Source of the DNA: Hofstenia miamia
Taxonomy: Eukaryota; Xenacoelomorpha; Acoela
Direction: 5' to 3'
Length of the DNA stretch: 64,000 nucleotides
Assembly (NCBI GenBank): GCA_004352715.1
Contig: SCFE01000005.1
Coordinates: forward strand, 2,840,011 to 2,904,010
Shown: positions 12,475-23,168 of the stretch, one piece after another
Position numbering within the stretch: position 1 is the first letter of the stretch
How the letters are laid out: each line of letters starts with the position of its first letter
The notes under the pieces: generated by a model
Told to the model about the DNA's origin: nothing
Database searches by the model: none
Seen by the model: only the letters and a program-made list of their open reading frames with translations
Made by a program: the position numbers and the translations under genes

Positions 12475-12960
12475 GCCAATATATTTCGGTAATGGCTAAA
12501 TATATAATTAATTAAGCAGATAGTAACAATCGAGGTTGCAAGTATATAGTACACTTTACAAACATTGAGACTAAGTCGAATTGTGTCGAGTCTTGAGTAA
12601 GCACCGAGTTAGGATAGAGCACACATAAGTTACGTCATTGAGCTGAGAGGTGGAACTCATTCACTGGAAACGCAGAAGAGGTGGTTGTTACTTGATTTGG
12701 AGATCAGCTTCGGGCGGATGCCCAACCACCAACAGCTGGCAAGGATGCTGCAAGGCTTCGTCACCTAAATAATCTTTGTTATATCATCCATTAATTACCG
12801 TTATTGGAGTTTAATAATGTAGAAGCTAAGCAGTTTAAGATTAGTACATCTCTACCCGCTAGTATACCATACCGATTATAGTAGCATAATGGAGAAGTTG
12901 GATATCAAAGCCTGGTAGAGGATGCTACACCAACTCCACCATATCAGCAACATTTCAACT
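12475..12960. repeat. Interspersed repeat, copy A (CpG-retaining)
   Basis: About 490 bases are clearly alignable to 41,630-42,095. Shared blocks include an AATATATTTC-GTAATGG start, a TAGGATAG-G-ACACATAAGTTAC block, GAGCTGAGAGGTGGAACTCA, a GCAGATGCCC-like block, and TCACCTAAATA followed by a GCCTGGTAG-GGAT end. No open frame is conserved between the copies, so it is a non-autonomous element or a fragment of unknown class. This copy keeps CpG at sites where the other copy has TpG or CpA. Confidence 0.75.
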
Positions 12961-13479
12961 CTAGGAAAGGCACAGTCCCTACAACCCACTAGCATCCAGT
13001 CTATTTACATCTTTGGTGTCAAGAATTGCGTGCGTTTTCTTTTTTTAATATATATTTTGTTGACTATATATATGATTTGTTTTTATTGAAATTTATATAA
13101 AAAATTATAAAATTATAATTTTTGCAAAAATTACAGTGATCTGCATTTAAAAGCTTTTTTCTGTTATCTTAATGAAATGGGTGCTGATTCCGAATATCAA
13201 GTCAAAAATACTTCATCGGGTCAGTATTTTTTGCAAATTCAAAAAGAAGATCTCTCGATTTTGCAAAAAATCCTATTTTTGCTACTTTCATACAACTTAT
13301 GAGAAACAACCATTTGATAGAATTATGTGAATCAATACTGTCATTCTTGCGTAAAAATAAGGTATTGATCTTAAATATCTTACTGGAATATTTCAATTTT
13401 TTTGAAATTTCTCCCTGTTATAAAATCAGAAAACGCTAGAAATTAGGAAAATGCACATTTTCAATTGCAGACAACCGGT

Positions 13480-14029
13480 TCGCAAAACATGGGTACTGAG
13501 TATAGCACCTTTCAACCAAAGTAGAATAGTAATCTCCTTCAGACCGCCGCATTTGAACCACATGTGGTTGGCATAATAAATCTGCCACAAAAAACCTTCA
13601 TAACGTCATAAGACTCACGCAAATCTACTGAGTATCCAATAGGAACTTATGCATATGTGTTCCTTATATGTAACAAGATGCATTTGAGGCTTTTACTTCA
13701 AACAGTAAATAAACATTTGTTGTAAGCTCATCCCAAAGCCGACATAAGGGCCGTAATATCTTTGCTGTAAAGAAGTTGGTTCTTTTCCCTGTAAAAGATA
13801 TAAATTTTTGAACTTTATACCAATACCTCGAAAGCAAAGTCCCTTTGGCCAACAGGTTCTTTTCTTTCAAATGAGACGCAAATGTCGGAATTCAGTTTGG
13901 AAAGGCGTAAAACACATACCAAATCTTTGAGGTCACGTGGTGTGAAAAGCTGAGGATAATCATATCTTCCTGCAGGTTCATAGAATGGATCGTGAGAACT
14001 GTCTTCACCATCTGTACGGCCGAAATATG
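13480..14029 (-). CDS. Probable spliced gene of unknown family (exons at 13,920-14,029, about 13,735-13,788 and about 13,485-13,600)
   Basis: Exon a (13,920-14,029) is preceded by TTATTAG and followed by GTATGT. It encodes 36 residues without a stop (starting YFGRTDGEDSS, later EPAGRYDYPQLFTP), begins with two bases of a split codon and ends in phase 0. Exon b begins at 13,788 after a TTTTACAG acceptor; in the phase set by exon a it reads GKEPTSLQQRYYGPYVGFG. A third CpG-rich, open block at about 13,485-13,600 follows TTTTTTGTGGCAG; its frame is uncertain. All three blocks have CpG sites and balanced composition, unlike the AT-rich DNA between them. I do not recognise the protein, and upstream exons were not found. 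Exon a is the best supported piece. Confidence 0.45.
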
Positions 14030-14129
14030 CTAATAAATTATTAGTTGAAAACCAAATACAATATTATATTGTGATGTTTTATTTATTATATATTTAGCTA
14101 AACAACAATACAATTTGTAAGTAAACCAT

Positions 14130-14475
14130 GCCTGTAGCCAGCAATATCACATAAGGGAGGGCCTGTCATGGTGGCTGATGGGAATTTATACTAATATTTT
14201 ACCAAGACTGTACACAATTTAGATTTTGGCTTGCATGCATGGGGACGCGGGATTTTCTGACGGGGGAGGTCGTCTAGTGGTGATCAGGTGAAGGACCCCA
14301 AGCGAGGCAAAGCCCCATGAACATTTTTTGAAAATATACACAAAATAAGCAAAGTTAGAACAATTCAATTAATATTTTCTATTTTTACATGCTGATTTTG
14401 CTTTTAGTTTTGTTGTCCAAAAGGGGTGACCTTCCATGAGGGGTTCATACCCTTAACCCCCGTGGCTACCGGCCT
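14130..14475. mobile_element. Possible MITE with GCC(T/G)GTAGCCA inverted ends
   Basis: GCCTGTAGCCA at 14,130-14,140 faces TGGCTACCGGCC at 14,463-14,474, an inverted pair of 11 bases with one mismatch. Both ends are followed inward by G-rich AGGG-type sequence. The interior is non-coding. No clear target duplication. Confidence 0.45.
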
Positions 14476-15402
14476 GAAGTAAACTTTCTTCATCTATAAT
14501 CTGAACAGCAATGATGTAAGGCATAACATAATAATCATCTAAGTGGATATGCTAATATGCAATTAAGTGCAGTAAATAGATATTCACCTTTAAGAAATTG
14601 AAAATATAAAAAACAACAGTGCAATTTGCAGTAAATCATAATTAATGATTTTCAAAGAGTCCAAGGAATGATGTAACATTATTTAAGGATTTCCGGGCAA
14701 AACATGTGCATAAAAACATGGCTAAGAACTAGGGCTCTAACTCATTTGCATTATATTAACTCATTACAAAGATTTGCCATGTATCATGAATCCGATCACA
14801 ACCTTGTGAGAAATACTAAGCATTTATATGTGCATAACAGAAATTGATAGGCAGAGTGAGTTTTAATGATGGCAAATTGATTTTAAGATTTGAGATATTG
14901 AATGACGAGGTCGACTAATTGGATCTATTACATTTAGATTTTTTCGCTGAAGACATTTAAGAACAGGAGCTTACAGTCAAAAGCGGACCAATTCAATTTA
15001 GCCATCTAAACAATTCTGTAAATTAGACCAGATTTTAATAGTACAGTGATTAGCAGCTTGCAAGCTCCCGTCAGTATTTTCAGGGGGGCAACATATGAAA
15101 AGTGTTGTATTTAAAAAGACTTAAATAAAACTAGTATTTTTTAAGATTGCTTTTTTCAGTAAAATCCATCCATTAATTAGGGAGCTATTAAAGACTTTTT
15201 TGGATCCATCAATATAATTCACCCTGTATAAGGAAGATCAGAAAGTGTGGATTATTTTTAATTGTAAGTTATCCACTAAATATATATATATNNNNNNNNN
15301 NNNNNNNNNNNNNNNNNNNNNNNNNNNNNNNNNNNNNNNNNNNNNNNNNNNNNNNNNNNNNNNNNNNNNNNNNNNNNNNNNNNNNNNNNNNNNNNNNNNN
15401 NT

Positions 15403-15440
<38 letters not shown>

Positions 15441-15876
15441 TAGGGGTTCTCCAAAATTTATTTTTTGAACCTTAGCGTGGGATGGTGGACAAATGGTATA
15501 AAAATATTAATAACGAAATTTTTCACAATTTATTAAATTACGTCATGCCCTTTCTTCATTTAAATTTTACATAACAAGGTTAAATAAGAAATGTAATATG
15601 CGTCTGTTATTGCTATTGAAAACATAAATTTTATTACTAATTTGCTTCAATGTTCATATTTGTTAGCTAAACAGGGAGGACGGCTGTCACCACCCTGCTC
15701 CGGCCGCCTATTCACCCCCTCTTATATCCTCTTTTTCAAAAACGGTTTAAGGTTTATGTGAATATTGAAATATAAATAAACTTTTAGTAGATTTTAGTAG
15801 CTAAAAATCTTTATATTTAAAATTTTCTGCTACTCATAAATGAAAAATGCCTTAAAATTCTAACACCACTATCATT

Positions 15877-15910
<34 letters not shown>

Positions 15911-16180
15911 GTCACCGTCATTGGATTAGCATTACTTCAGCATTCATATAATAAACTGTATACAAAAAGGTGCATATTGAAAAAATAAAATTATATACAT
16001 AAAAGTAAAATACATAGAATTACTAAAAGTTATTATGATAACAGTTTAGTTTACATGTTTCTAATGCTTCTAATATCTGGTTGGCTGACTCACGTGCAGT
16101 TATAATGAAGTGATTGCATACATTAAAATCTACGTTTAGCATTCGGTGATGCTAATCTGGTGGCTGCAACGGTATATATA
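14476..16180. other. Non-coding stretch with microsatellites and a gap
   Basis: No supportable gene. It contains a (TA)n array around a 110-base gap (Ns at 15,292-15,401, AT to 15,437) and a compound (CA)n(TA)n microsatellite at about 15,878-15,910. Confidence 0.5.
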
Positions 16181-16189
16181 TAGTTGGCT

Positions 16190-16630
16190 GCAAAAAAAAT
16201 GACTGGAAAAAAGGCATATTACTTTTGAACTTCTGAACGTAACAACTGAACGTACAACGTAAATTGTACGATTTTAAAGATAAATTAAAGGACTATAAGT
16301 AAAAAAATCAAATCTAATTTGTTTTCCTCCTGTAGAAATAACTTCATTCAAACGAACTGAAACTGATTTCATTAAATTGGACTTCATTTCAGATGTCAAA
16401 ATGTGTTGACTTTCTTGAATTTTTTCTTTTAAATCGGATATATTTTTCGCATTTTTCTTATCAACGTCATTTTTCAATATCTGCCACACGTTTTCGATTG
16501 AAGAAAGATCAGCAGAACTTGGTGGCCATTGCAAAAACTGGATATTATTTTGAGAAAACCAATTTTTTGTCTTTGCTGACGTGTGCGGGGTTGCTCCGTC
16601 CTGTTGGAGTATCCATCCATCATCATATAA
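16190..16630 (-). pseudogene. Tc1/mariner-type transposase, C-terminal part (DD34E), truncated by a gap
   Basis: Reading down from the gap edge at 16,630 to a stop at 16,274-16,276, one open frame of about 118 residues carries the Tc1 catalytic signature. It has QQDGATPHTS (second catalytic Asp), then 34 residues to the Glu of ADLSSIENVW (usual form PDLNPIENLW), followed by the C-terminal helices and a G-K-I end. The 34-residue spacing assigns it to the Tc1 group. The frame is intact as far as it can be seen; the N-terminal DNA-binding domain and first Asp would lie in the 867-base gap. The sequence AGTTGGCTGCAAAAAAAATGACTGG, just after a TA-rich run at about 16,180-16,190, may be the 3' inverted terminus; its partner is not visible. 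Confidence 0.8.
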
Positions 16631-17512
16631 NNNNNNNNNNNNNNNNNNNNNNNNNNNNNNNNNNNNNNNNNNNNNNNNNNNNNNNNNNNNNNNNNNNNNN
16701 NNNNNNNNNNNNNNNNNNNNNNNNNNNNNNNNNNNNNNNNNNNNNNNNNNNNNNNNNNNNNNNNNNNNNNNNNNNNNNNNNNNNNNNNNNNNNNNNNNNN
16801 NNNNNNNNNNNNNNNNNNNNNNNNNNNNNNNNNNNNNNNNNNNNNNNNNNNNNNNNNNNNNNNNNNNNNNNNNNNNNNNNNNNNNNNNNNNNNNNNNNNN
16901 NNNNNNNNNNNNNNNNNNNNNNNNNNNNNNNNNNNNNNNNNNNNNNNNNNNNNNNNNNNNNNNNNNNNNNNNNNNNNNNNNNNNNNNNNNNNNNNNNNNN
17001 NNNNNNNNNNNNNNNNNNNNNNNNNNNNNNNNNNNNNNNNNNNNNNNNNNNNNNNNNNNNNNNNNNNNNNNNNNNNNNNNNNNNNNNNNNNNNNNNNNNN
17101 NNNNNNNNNNNNNNNNNNNNNNNNNNNNNNNNNNNNNNNNNNNNNNNNNNNNNNNNNNNNNNNNNNNNNNNNNNNNNNNNNNNNNNNNNNNNNNNNNNNN
17201 NNNNNNNNNNNNNNNNNNNNNNNNNNNNNNNNNNNNNNNNNNNNNNNNNNNNNNNNNNNNNNNNNNNNNNNNNNNNNNNNNNNNNNNNNNNNNNNNNNNN
17301 NNNNNNNNNNNNNNNNNNNNNNNNNNNNNNNNNNNNNNNNNNNNNNNNNNNNNNNNNNNNNNNNNNNNNNNNNNNNNNNNNNNNNNNNNNNNNNNNNNNN
17401 NNNNNNNNNNNNNNNNNNNNNNNNNNNNNNNNNNNNNNNNNNNNNNNNNNNNNNNNNNNNNNNNNNNNNNNNNNNNNNNNNNNNNNNNNNNNNNNNNATA
17501 TATATATATATA
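16631..17512. other. Assembly gap (867 N) ending in an (AT)n run
   Basis: Ns at 16,631-17,497 followed by (AT)n to 17,512. It removes the 5' half of the Tc1-like transposase. Confidence 0.95.
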
Positions 17513-18921
17513 AAAACAAAATTTTCAAAAATCACAAAAGCCATTGAAATTGACAACATCGAAAGAAGGTAGATATTAAAAACACAAATTTTTGAATTAA
17601 ATATTTATATTTTTCTTAGATTTTATTTTAGGATTTTATTGTAGTTTATATTGTTAATAACGAAGGAACATTATATGATAGAACCATTTATTGCACAACT
17701 ATTTACAATCTAAAATAATGAAGCAACCAGGGCATGTAAGAGAGCAGGTACTATAGCAAATAGTGTAACTCTAGCATTCCCACTTTCTTTGTGAATAAAG
17801 CAGAGCAGGGCATAAAATATAGCATACCAAAGTGTCAAACACCGGAAAATAGTTGAAGCAACAATTTATTGCCATTTGATTTTGTTAGACCATTCGCAAT
17901 CATTTTACTTGTTGTAATATATTCAATTATCCAGTTTTTTCCAATTTCTTCTTTTATAAAATTTAATAAATTATTAGCCATTTTCAGAAGGATTCGAGTT
18001 GCTTTGCAAACCATTTACCAATGATTGTAACGGAATTTGTGGTAAATTATTAGCTGTAACATAATCGAAAACCTCAGTGTGTTTCCTTTTAGAATGTATT
18101 AAGTAAACTTTCAAAACACTATATATATATATATATATATATATANNNNNNNNNNNNNNNNNNNNNNNNNNNNNNNNNNNNNNNNNNNNNNNNNNNNNNN
18201 NNNNNNNNNNNNNNNNNNNNNNNNNNNNNNNNNNNNNNNNNNNNNNNNNNNNNNNNNNNNNNNNNNNNNNNNNNNNNNNNNNNNNNNNNNNNNNNNNNNN
18301 NNNNNATATATATATACTTAAATATGACAGAAAATTGTTCTCTTAGGTAGAAATCGAAAGAAAACTAAAGACGGATAAGATAGTGAAATATGAATTTACG
18401 TATTTCGCCTCTTGAAAAATACAATGAAGAAGCTCAATTATTTAATTCATCACAGTGAATAGACAATAGTATAGACAGTTATTCAAAAAATTATTTGTTG
18501 AAATAGTTAAATTAATAAATTTTGAACCATTTGTGAAATTCAGGGTTTCTGTTAATATTGCAAATGGCTGAAATTGAATAAATATGTTGCTCAGTTAATT
18601 TCGATTATAATTTTTATTGGTTGACTTTTCAGTTTCTAGACTCTGCCTTGATCTTTCAAAATTGCTTGAGATTTATCCCCTCCTACTCCGAGTCTGCCTT
18701 CCTCAGACCTGAACACAATTGGAAAAATATATTTTTATCATTGCATTATATGTGTCTGAATAATGTTAATACAACAATATCAAAATATTTTCATATTTCA
18801 AATTCAATTCTACAATGCTAAGCATTTTTATATATTTAGCCAATCAATATCCTCGATTCTTTAACCAATTAAAACAAGAATGCTGCTTAAATAGGCTGTA
18901 ACTATCTAGTTTAGCAGAATA
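17513..18921. other. Non-coding stretch upstream of the GPCR, with an (AT)n gap
   Basis: Contains (AT)n at 18,121-18,145, Ns at 18,146-18,305 and (AT)n again to about 18,316. A TTTTTATATATT element at about 18,825-18,837 lies about 90 bases before the GPCR start codon and could be a TATA-like promoter element; this is only a position-based guess. No other gene is seen. Confidence 0.4.
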
Positions 18922-21480
18922 ATGTCGAACGATACTGTAAGCGAATCATTTTTTGATGAACAGTCGACTTGGTTTCTTGCTCTGTCATCAACTTCAAATG
19001 TTTCGGCAATCTTGATAAACATGTTTGTGATCTTGGTATACATGACGAACAAAGATCTGAAGAGCTCATGGTCAAACACAATGTTCGCAAGCCTTGCCTT
19101 TGTTGATATGTGCACCACAACAATGTTCTTACTAAAGATCACACTCCAACCTCTCATTGTACCACCAAATGGCATTTTGGGGCAATTTTATTGTCGCCTT
19201 ATTTACAGCACATTTGTAATGTGGGGCCTTGTTGAAGCTTCTTGGTTCCACATTGTGCTAATCACTCTAGACAGGTTAGTATCGTTGCTATGCTACTGAA
19301 CTGGATGATATAGTACAAGGCAGCACTGCTCACATAGTTGCTATACCTATATACATTAAATAATTAAGCAAAAAGAAATTTATAAACATTTTAAAAATAT
19401 TTAAAGATATAATTCATTTTGAAAGATAATACAATGTTTTGCTTGGTGCATGATAATCTTCCTTAATATATATTAATAAATATTGACCGAAAGCGCATAA
19501 ATGTAACGCTGTTCGTGAGTCAAGCAGTTTAATAAACTTAAGCACTGGAATATTTGTCGGCCTGTAAAAAACGCTATTCATCAATTGGTGTTGAATTATT
19601 GTTTCAGAAAGTTTCTCGATTCTTAATTGAATTCTGTTTCCAAAATTCCTGCAATCCTACCGTTCACTATGCACTGAAAATATACTTTGATTTCTTATTT
19701 CCTGATCGTTGGCGTATCCAAAATTGGTTAAGTTCAATTTCGAGAACGTGATAATATTGATATTTTTATAGTGAATATCTAAATTTTTTTATTGTTTTGT
19801 GATAGACCTTAGAAAATTTCAAAAAAACCTGAATTTTTTTTCTCCAGGAAAAACACTTTGGATATCGCTTGGGACATTAAACCCAGAAACAACTAAAACA
19901 AGAACCTAAAGCCCGTATTATAAATAAGAGAACTTCTTATTTCCTTAAGCCACTAATAAGAACTTCTTATTTCGTTTTGTCTTACTAACTCAGCCTTAAG
20001 CTTACTATGTTCTTTTAAAAGATCATATATTTTTTATAGATTAATAAAATTTTTTTTTCAATCCTATTGTGAAATATTGACTTGAGGAATGGAAACATCC
20101 ATTGGCGAACATGGTCGAATGCAATGTTGAAAATTTGTAGAAAAAGTGTGTTTCTGTGACTGAAGAAACTTTAAAAGATTTACTATTTTTCATTAAAAAT
20201 TACTATTTTTCTAAAAAATTATATTCTCTCTAAAACTAATAATGAGGAAATCAGGAAATCGAAAGCTCATTGAAGCAACAGCCAACTCGATTGCATCTTT
20301 CTATGTAGATATACCACCCAAACCCAAATGAGGCCAGTCACGAGTAAAGTCAAGGAATTAGCTACAATTCAATGGGACAGAGACCAGGAGCGTATTAAGG
20401 ACGAAAATAAAGGGCGAGGCACTCCTCTATCTTAAGGTCTTTCAAAATATCTAGTTCTTGAGAAATAATCGCTCAAAAAATACTTTTCAAGAATTCATCG
20501 AAATTGTAAAAAATTCCTACGCAGTATAAAATTAAATAGATGTGTTAAATGTAAGCTACCAAATAATCAAAATTTCTATTCTTCCATTTAGAACTTAAAT
20601 TTTAGCCTTAATTCATTTCTTGATAATAGCATTTTTTAATTTTTTTAATTTTTCATCAAAATATGACTTCTAGTCTGTTTTCAGCCCTAATATAGTCATT
20701 AGATTGATTTAAATAAAATTGTATACATTAATATATAGATTTTAATCAATTATTGCAATAAATACTTTTTTACTCTAATATACCTATTGTATGCAATTAT
20801 AATTTTATAAACATATTGGTGAAATTATTTGTAAAAACGGTAAAACAATCCATTTTAATATCTCAGGCAGCATTCTAAACGGGCCGAGTCAGTTTGGTTC
20901 ACTGCTTTGAGCTAAATAATATAGGTCAGATCGGGTTGGGTCCATTATGTTAATGTTATGATTGGGTCGAGTCGAGTCAATTTAAATGAATATTATGAGT
21001 CATACCAATTTTAACACAAAATGTATACCTTAGTTGCTTAAATTATATTGAAAGTTAAGATGTAATTGTGTGTTGTAACCACCAAAATGATGTGAATTTA
21101 TATTGAAGTGGCATAGGGCAATGGGCAGTGCTTTGCAATAAGTAGTTGAAAATGCATAGAGCATATATATTTACGTGACATTTGCTACAACAGCTAGAAA
21201 TGTGTTCGTTGTTATACCATCCTAATCCAAAAGTGAGCATTATAACAGTTTTAGAGATCTCATCATTACAAAACTCAAAAATAGATTATCTTTCGAAACT
21301 GTTGAAAACTTATTTTTCTGAAAATTAATTATTTATATCCTATTACTTCAGAATTTGGTTGAGTTGGATAAAAATGTTAGTAATTTTGTATTGCTCAGGT
21401 CAGGTCGCATTTTTCGAACCGCTTACAACTCTAACATGAAGCAAATACAATTTAAAATTTTGTTAAATGCCTTTTGAAAT

Positions 21481-21515
<35 letters not shown>

Positions 21516-23168
21516 NNNNNNNNNNNNNNNNNNNNNNNNNNNNNNNNNNNNNNNNNNNNNNNNNNNNNNNNNNNNNNNNNNNNNNNNNNNNNNNNNNNNN
21601 NNNNNNNNNNNNNNNNNNNNNNNNNNNNNNNNNNNNNNNNNNNNNNNNNNNNNNNNNNNNNNNNNNNNNNNNNNNNNNNNNNNNNNNNNNNNNNNNNNNN
21701 NNNNNNNNNNNNNNNNNNNNNNNNNNNNNNNNNNNNNNNNNNNNNNNNNNNNNNNNNNNNNNNNNNNNNNNNNNNNNNNNNNNNNNNNNNNNNNNNNNNN
21801 NNNNNNNNNNNNNNNNNNNNNNNNNNNNNNNNNNNNNNNNNNNNNNNNNNNNNNNNNNNNNNNNNNNNNNNNNNNNNNNNNNNNNNNNNNNNNNNNNNNN
21901 NNNNNNNNNNNNNNNNNNNNNNNNNNNNNNNNNNNNNNNNNNNNNNNNNNNNNNNNNNNNNNNNNNNNNNNNNNNNNNNNNNNNNNNNNNNNNNNNNNNN
22001 NNNNNNNNNNNNNNNNNNNNNNNNNNNNNNNNNNNNNNNNNNNNNNNNNNNNNNNNNNNNNNNNNNNNNNNNNNNNNNNNNNNNNNNNNNNNNNNNNNNN
22101 NNNNNNNNNNNNNNNNNNNNNNNNNNNNNNNNNNNNNNNNNNNNNNNNNNNNNNNNNNNNNNNNNNNNNNNNNNNNNNNNNNNTATATATTTTTATTTTT
22201 TTACATATATGAAATTTCTTTTTTTTTAAATTTTTTCTAAAATTACATACACATATAAAAAAAATTTTTCTTTTTTTTGGGCCACTCTAGAATAAAAATT
22301 TTTAAAAAAATAAAAAATTTTTATATACTATATTCCAATAAAATAAAAAAAAAAAGATAAAAAGGGGGCTTTTTTTGTATATTGTTGGATCTATAGAAGA
22401 ATCTAGAAACAATTTTTTTAAAATTTTTCTTAAAAAATTTTTTATTTATAAAATAAAAAAAATGCATAATAAATTTTTAAAAAAATAACTTTTTAGAGTG
22501 AGTATTTTTTAAAAAATCTTTCTTATGATATGTAAAAAATTATGAAAATTTGACTAAAATATATTTACTTCTATGGGTTTTATATTTGCTAAGTTTTTTA
22601 GGTATATTGCTGTCTTTTACCCACATAGTTACAGAGATTTCAGTGAAAAGAAAAAACTTCACGTTGTTCTGATTATTTCAGCATATCTCTTAGGATTCAC
22701 GTGTACATGTTTAAAATTCTTCTATTATCTGAACCAGGTGGTGACAATACATGTAAATACCTTCTAATCACCTGGTCTAAATTCATGAAGACCCTATACT
22801 TGTCAACATTTACCACATACGTTATCATTGTAACTATGATGATCAGCTATATGTATTCAGCGATTGTCGGTAAACTCTTATTTAAGCGTAGCAGTGCTCA
22901 GAAATCATCGAAATCTCAGCAAAGAGCGACAATGCTTTGCATTATTCTGGTAGCAGAGTTTATTATCTGCTCATACCCCAACACAGTTTACGTATTTCTA
23001 TATTTCACCCAACTTGTTTTTGAATTAGATTGGCCCTTCTCATTTAATTCAACATTTTATGCCTTCTCAGTACAACTGATCAACGCCTCTTCTATCATCA
23101 ATCCAATTATCTATATTTCCTGTAATGCTTCATTTCACAAAGCCGTCCGACAATTATTTAACTTCTAA
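18922..23168 (+). CDS. Rhodopsin-like (class A) G protein-coupled receptor, two exons, with a one-base frame break
   Basis: Exon 1 is 18,922-19,274 and exon 2 is 22,602-23,168. The donor is CAG|GTTAGT; the acceptor is TTTTTTAG. The intron splits the Arg codon of the DRY motif (phase 2), and the join gives DRYIAVFYP after TM3. Exon 1 holds an N-terminus with N-D-T, TM1 (residues about 25-43), TM2 with LAFVD, and TM3 starting at the disulphide Cys (FYCRL). Exon 2 holds TM4, the second extracellular loop with Cys (DNTCKYL), TM5, a basic loop (KRSSAQKSSKSQQR), TM6 (EFIICSYPNTVY) and TM7 with NPIIY, then a short tail ending LFNF. TM4 (to about 22,720) and the loop (from about 22,725) are in different frames; coding length is 920 bases, one short of a multiple of three, so one base is missing. 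The predicted size is about 306 residues. A polyadenylation signal AATAAA lies at about 23,328. The ligand cannot be told from sequence alone. Confidence 0.85.
19275..22601 (+). other. GPCR intron with an assembly gap and poor-looking sequence
   Basis: This 3.3-kb intron contains (TA)n at 21,482-21,515, Ns at 21,516-22,183, and then about 370 bases (22,184-22,560) made almost wholly of short A and T homopolymers, unlike any other part of the window. It also holds two imperfect AATAAGAACTTCTTATT palindromes at about 19,925-19,975 and a candidate hAT-like element at 20,868-21,433. Confidence 0.6.
20868..21433. mobile_element. Candidate hAT-like non-autonomous element
   Basis: The left end reads CAGCATTCTAAACGGGCCGAG and the right end, reverse complemented, reads TAGAGTTGTAAGCGGTTCG. 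These are loosely inverted and followed by GGGTCGAG/GGTCAGG-type cryptic repeats like those in the better supported elements at 29.7-33.2 kb. No 8-bp target duplication could be confirmed, so this is tentative. Confidence 0.3.

Noticed and set aside
16393-17559. Several long ORFs spanning the 16.6-17.5 kb gap
   Set aside because: Almost all of their length is N. Only the transposase frame has real support.
18906-19175. Two minus-strand ORFs opposite GPCR exon 1
   Set aside because: Shadows of the receptor exon; the plus strand has the full set of TM1-TM3 motifs and correct splice phase.
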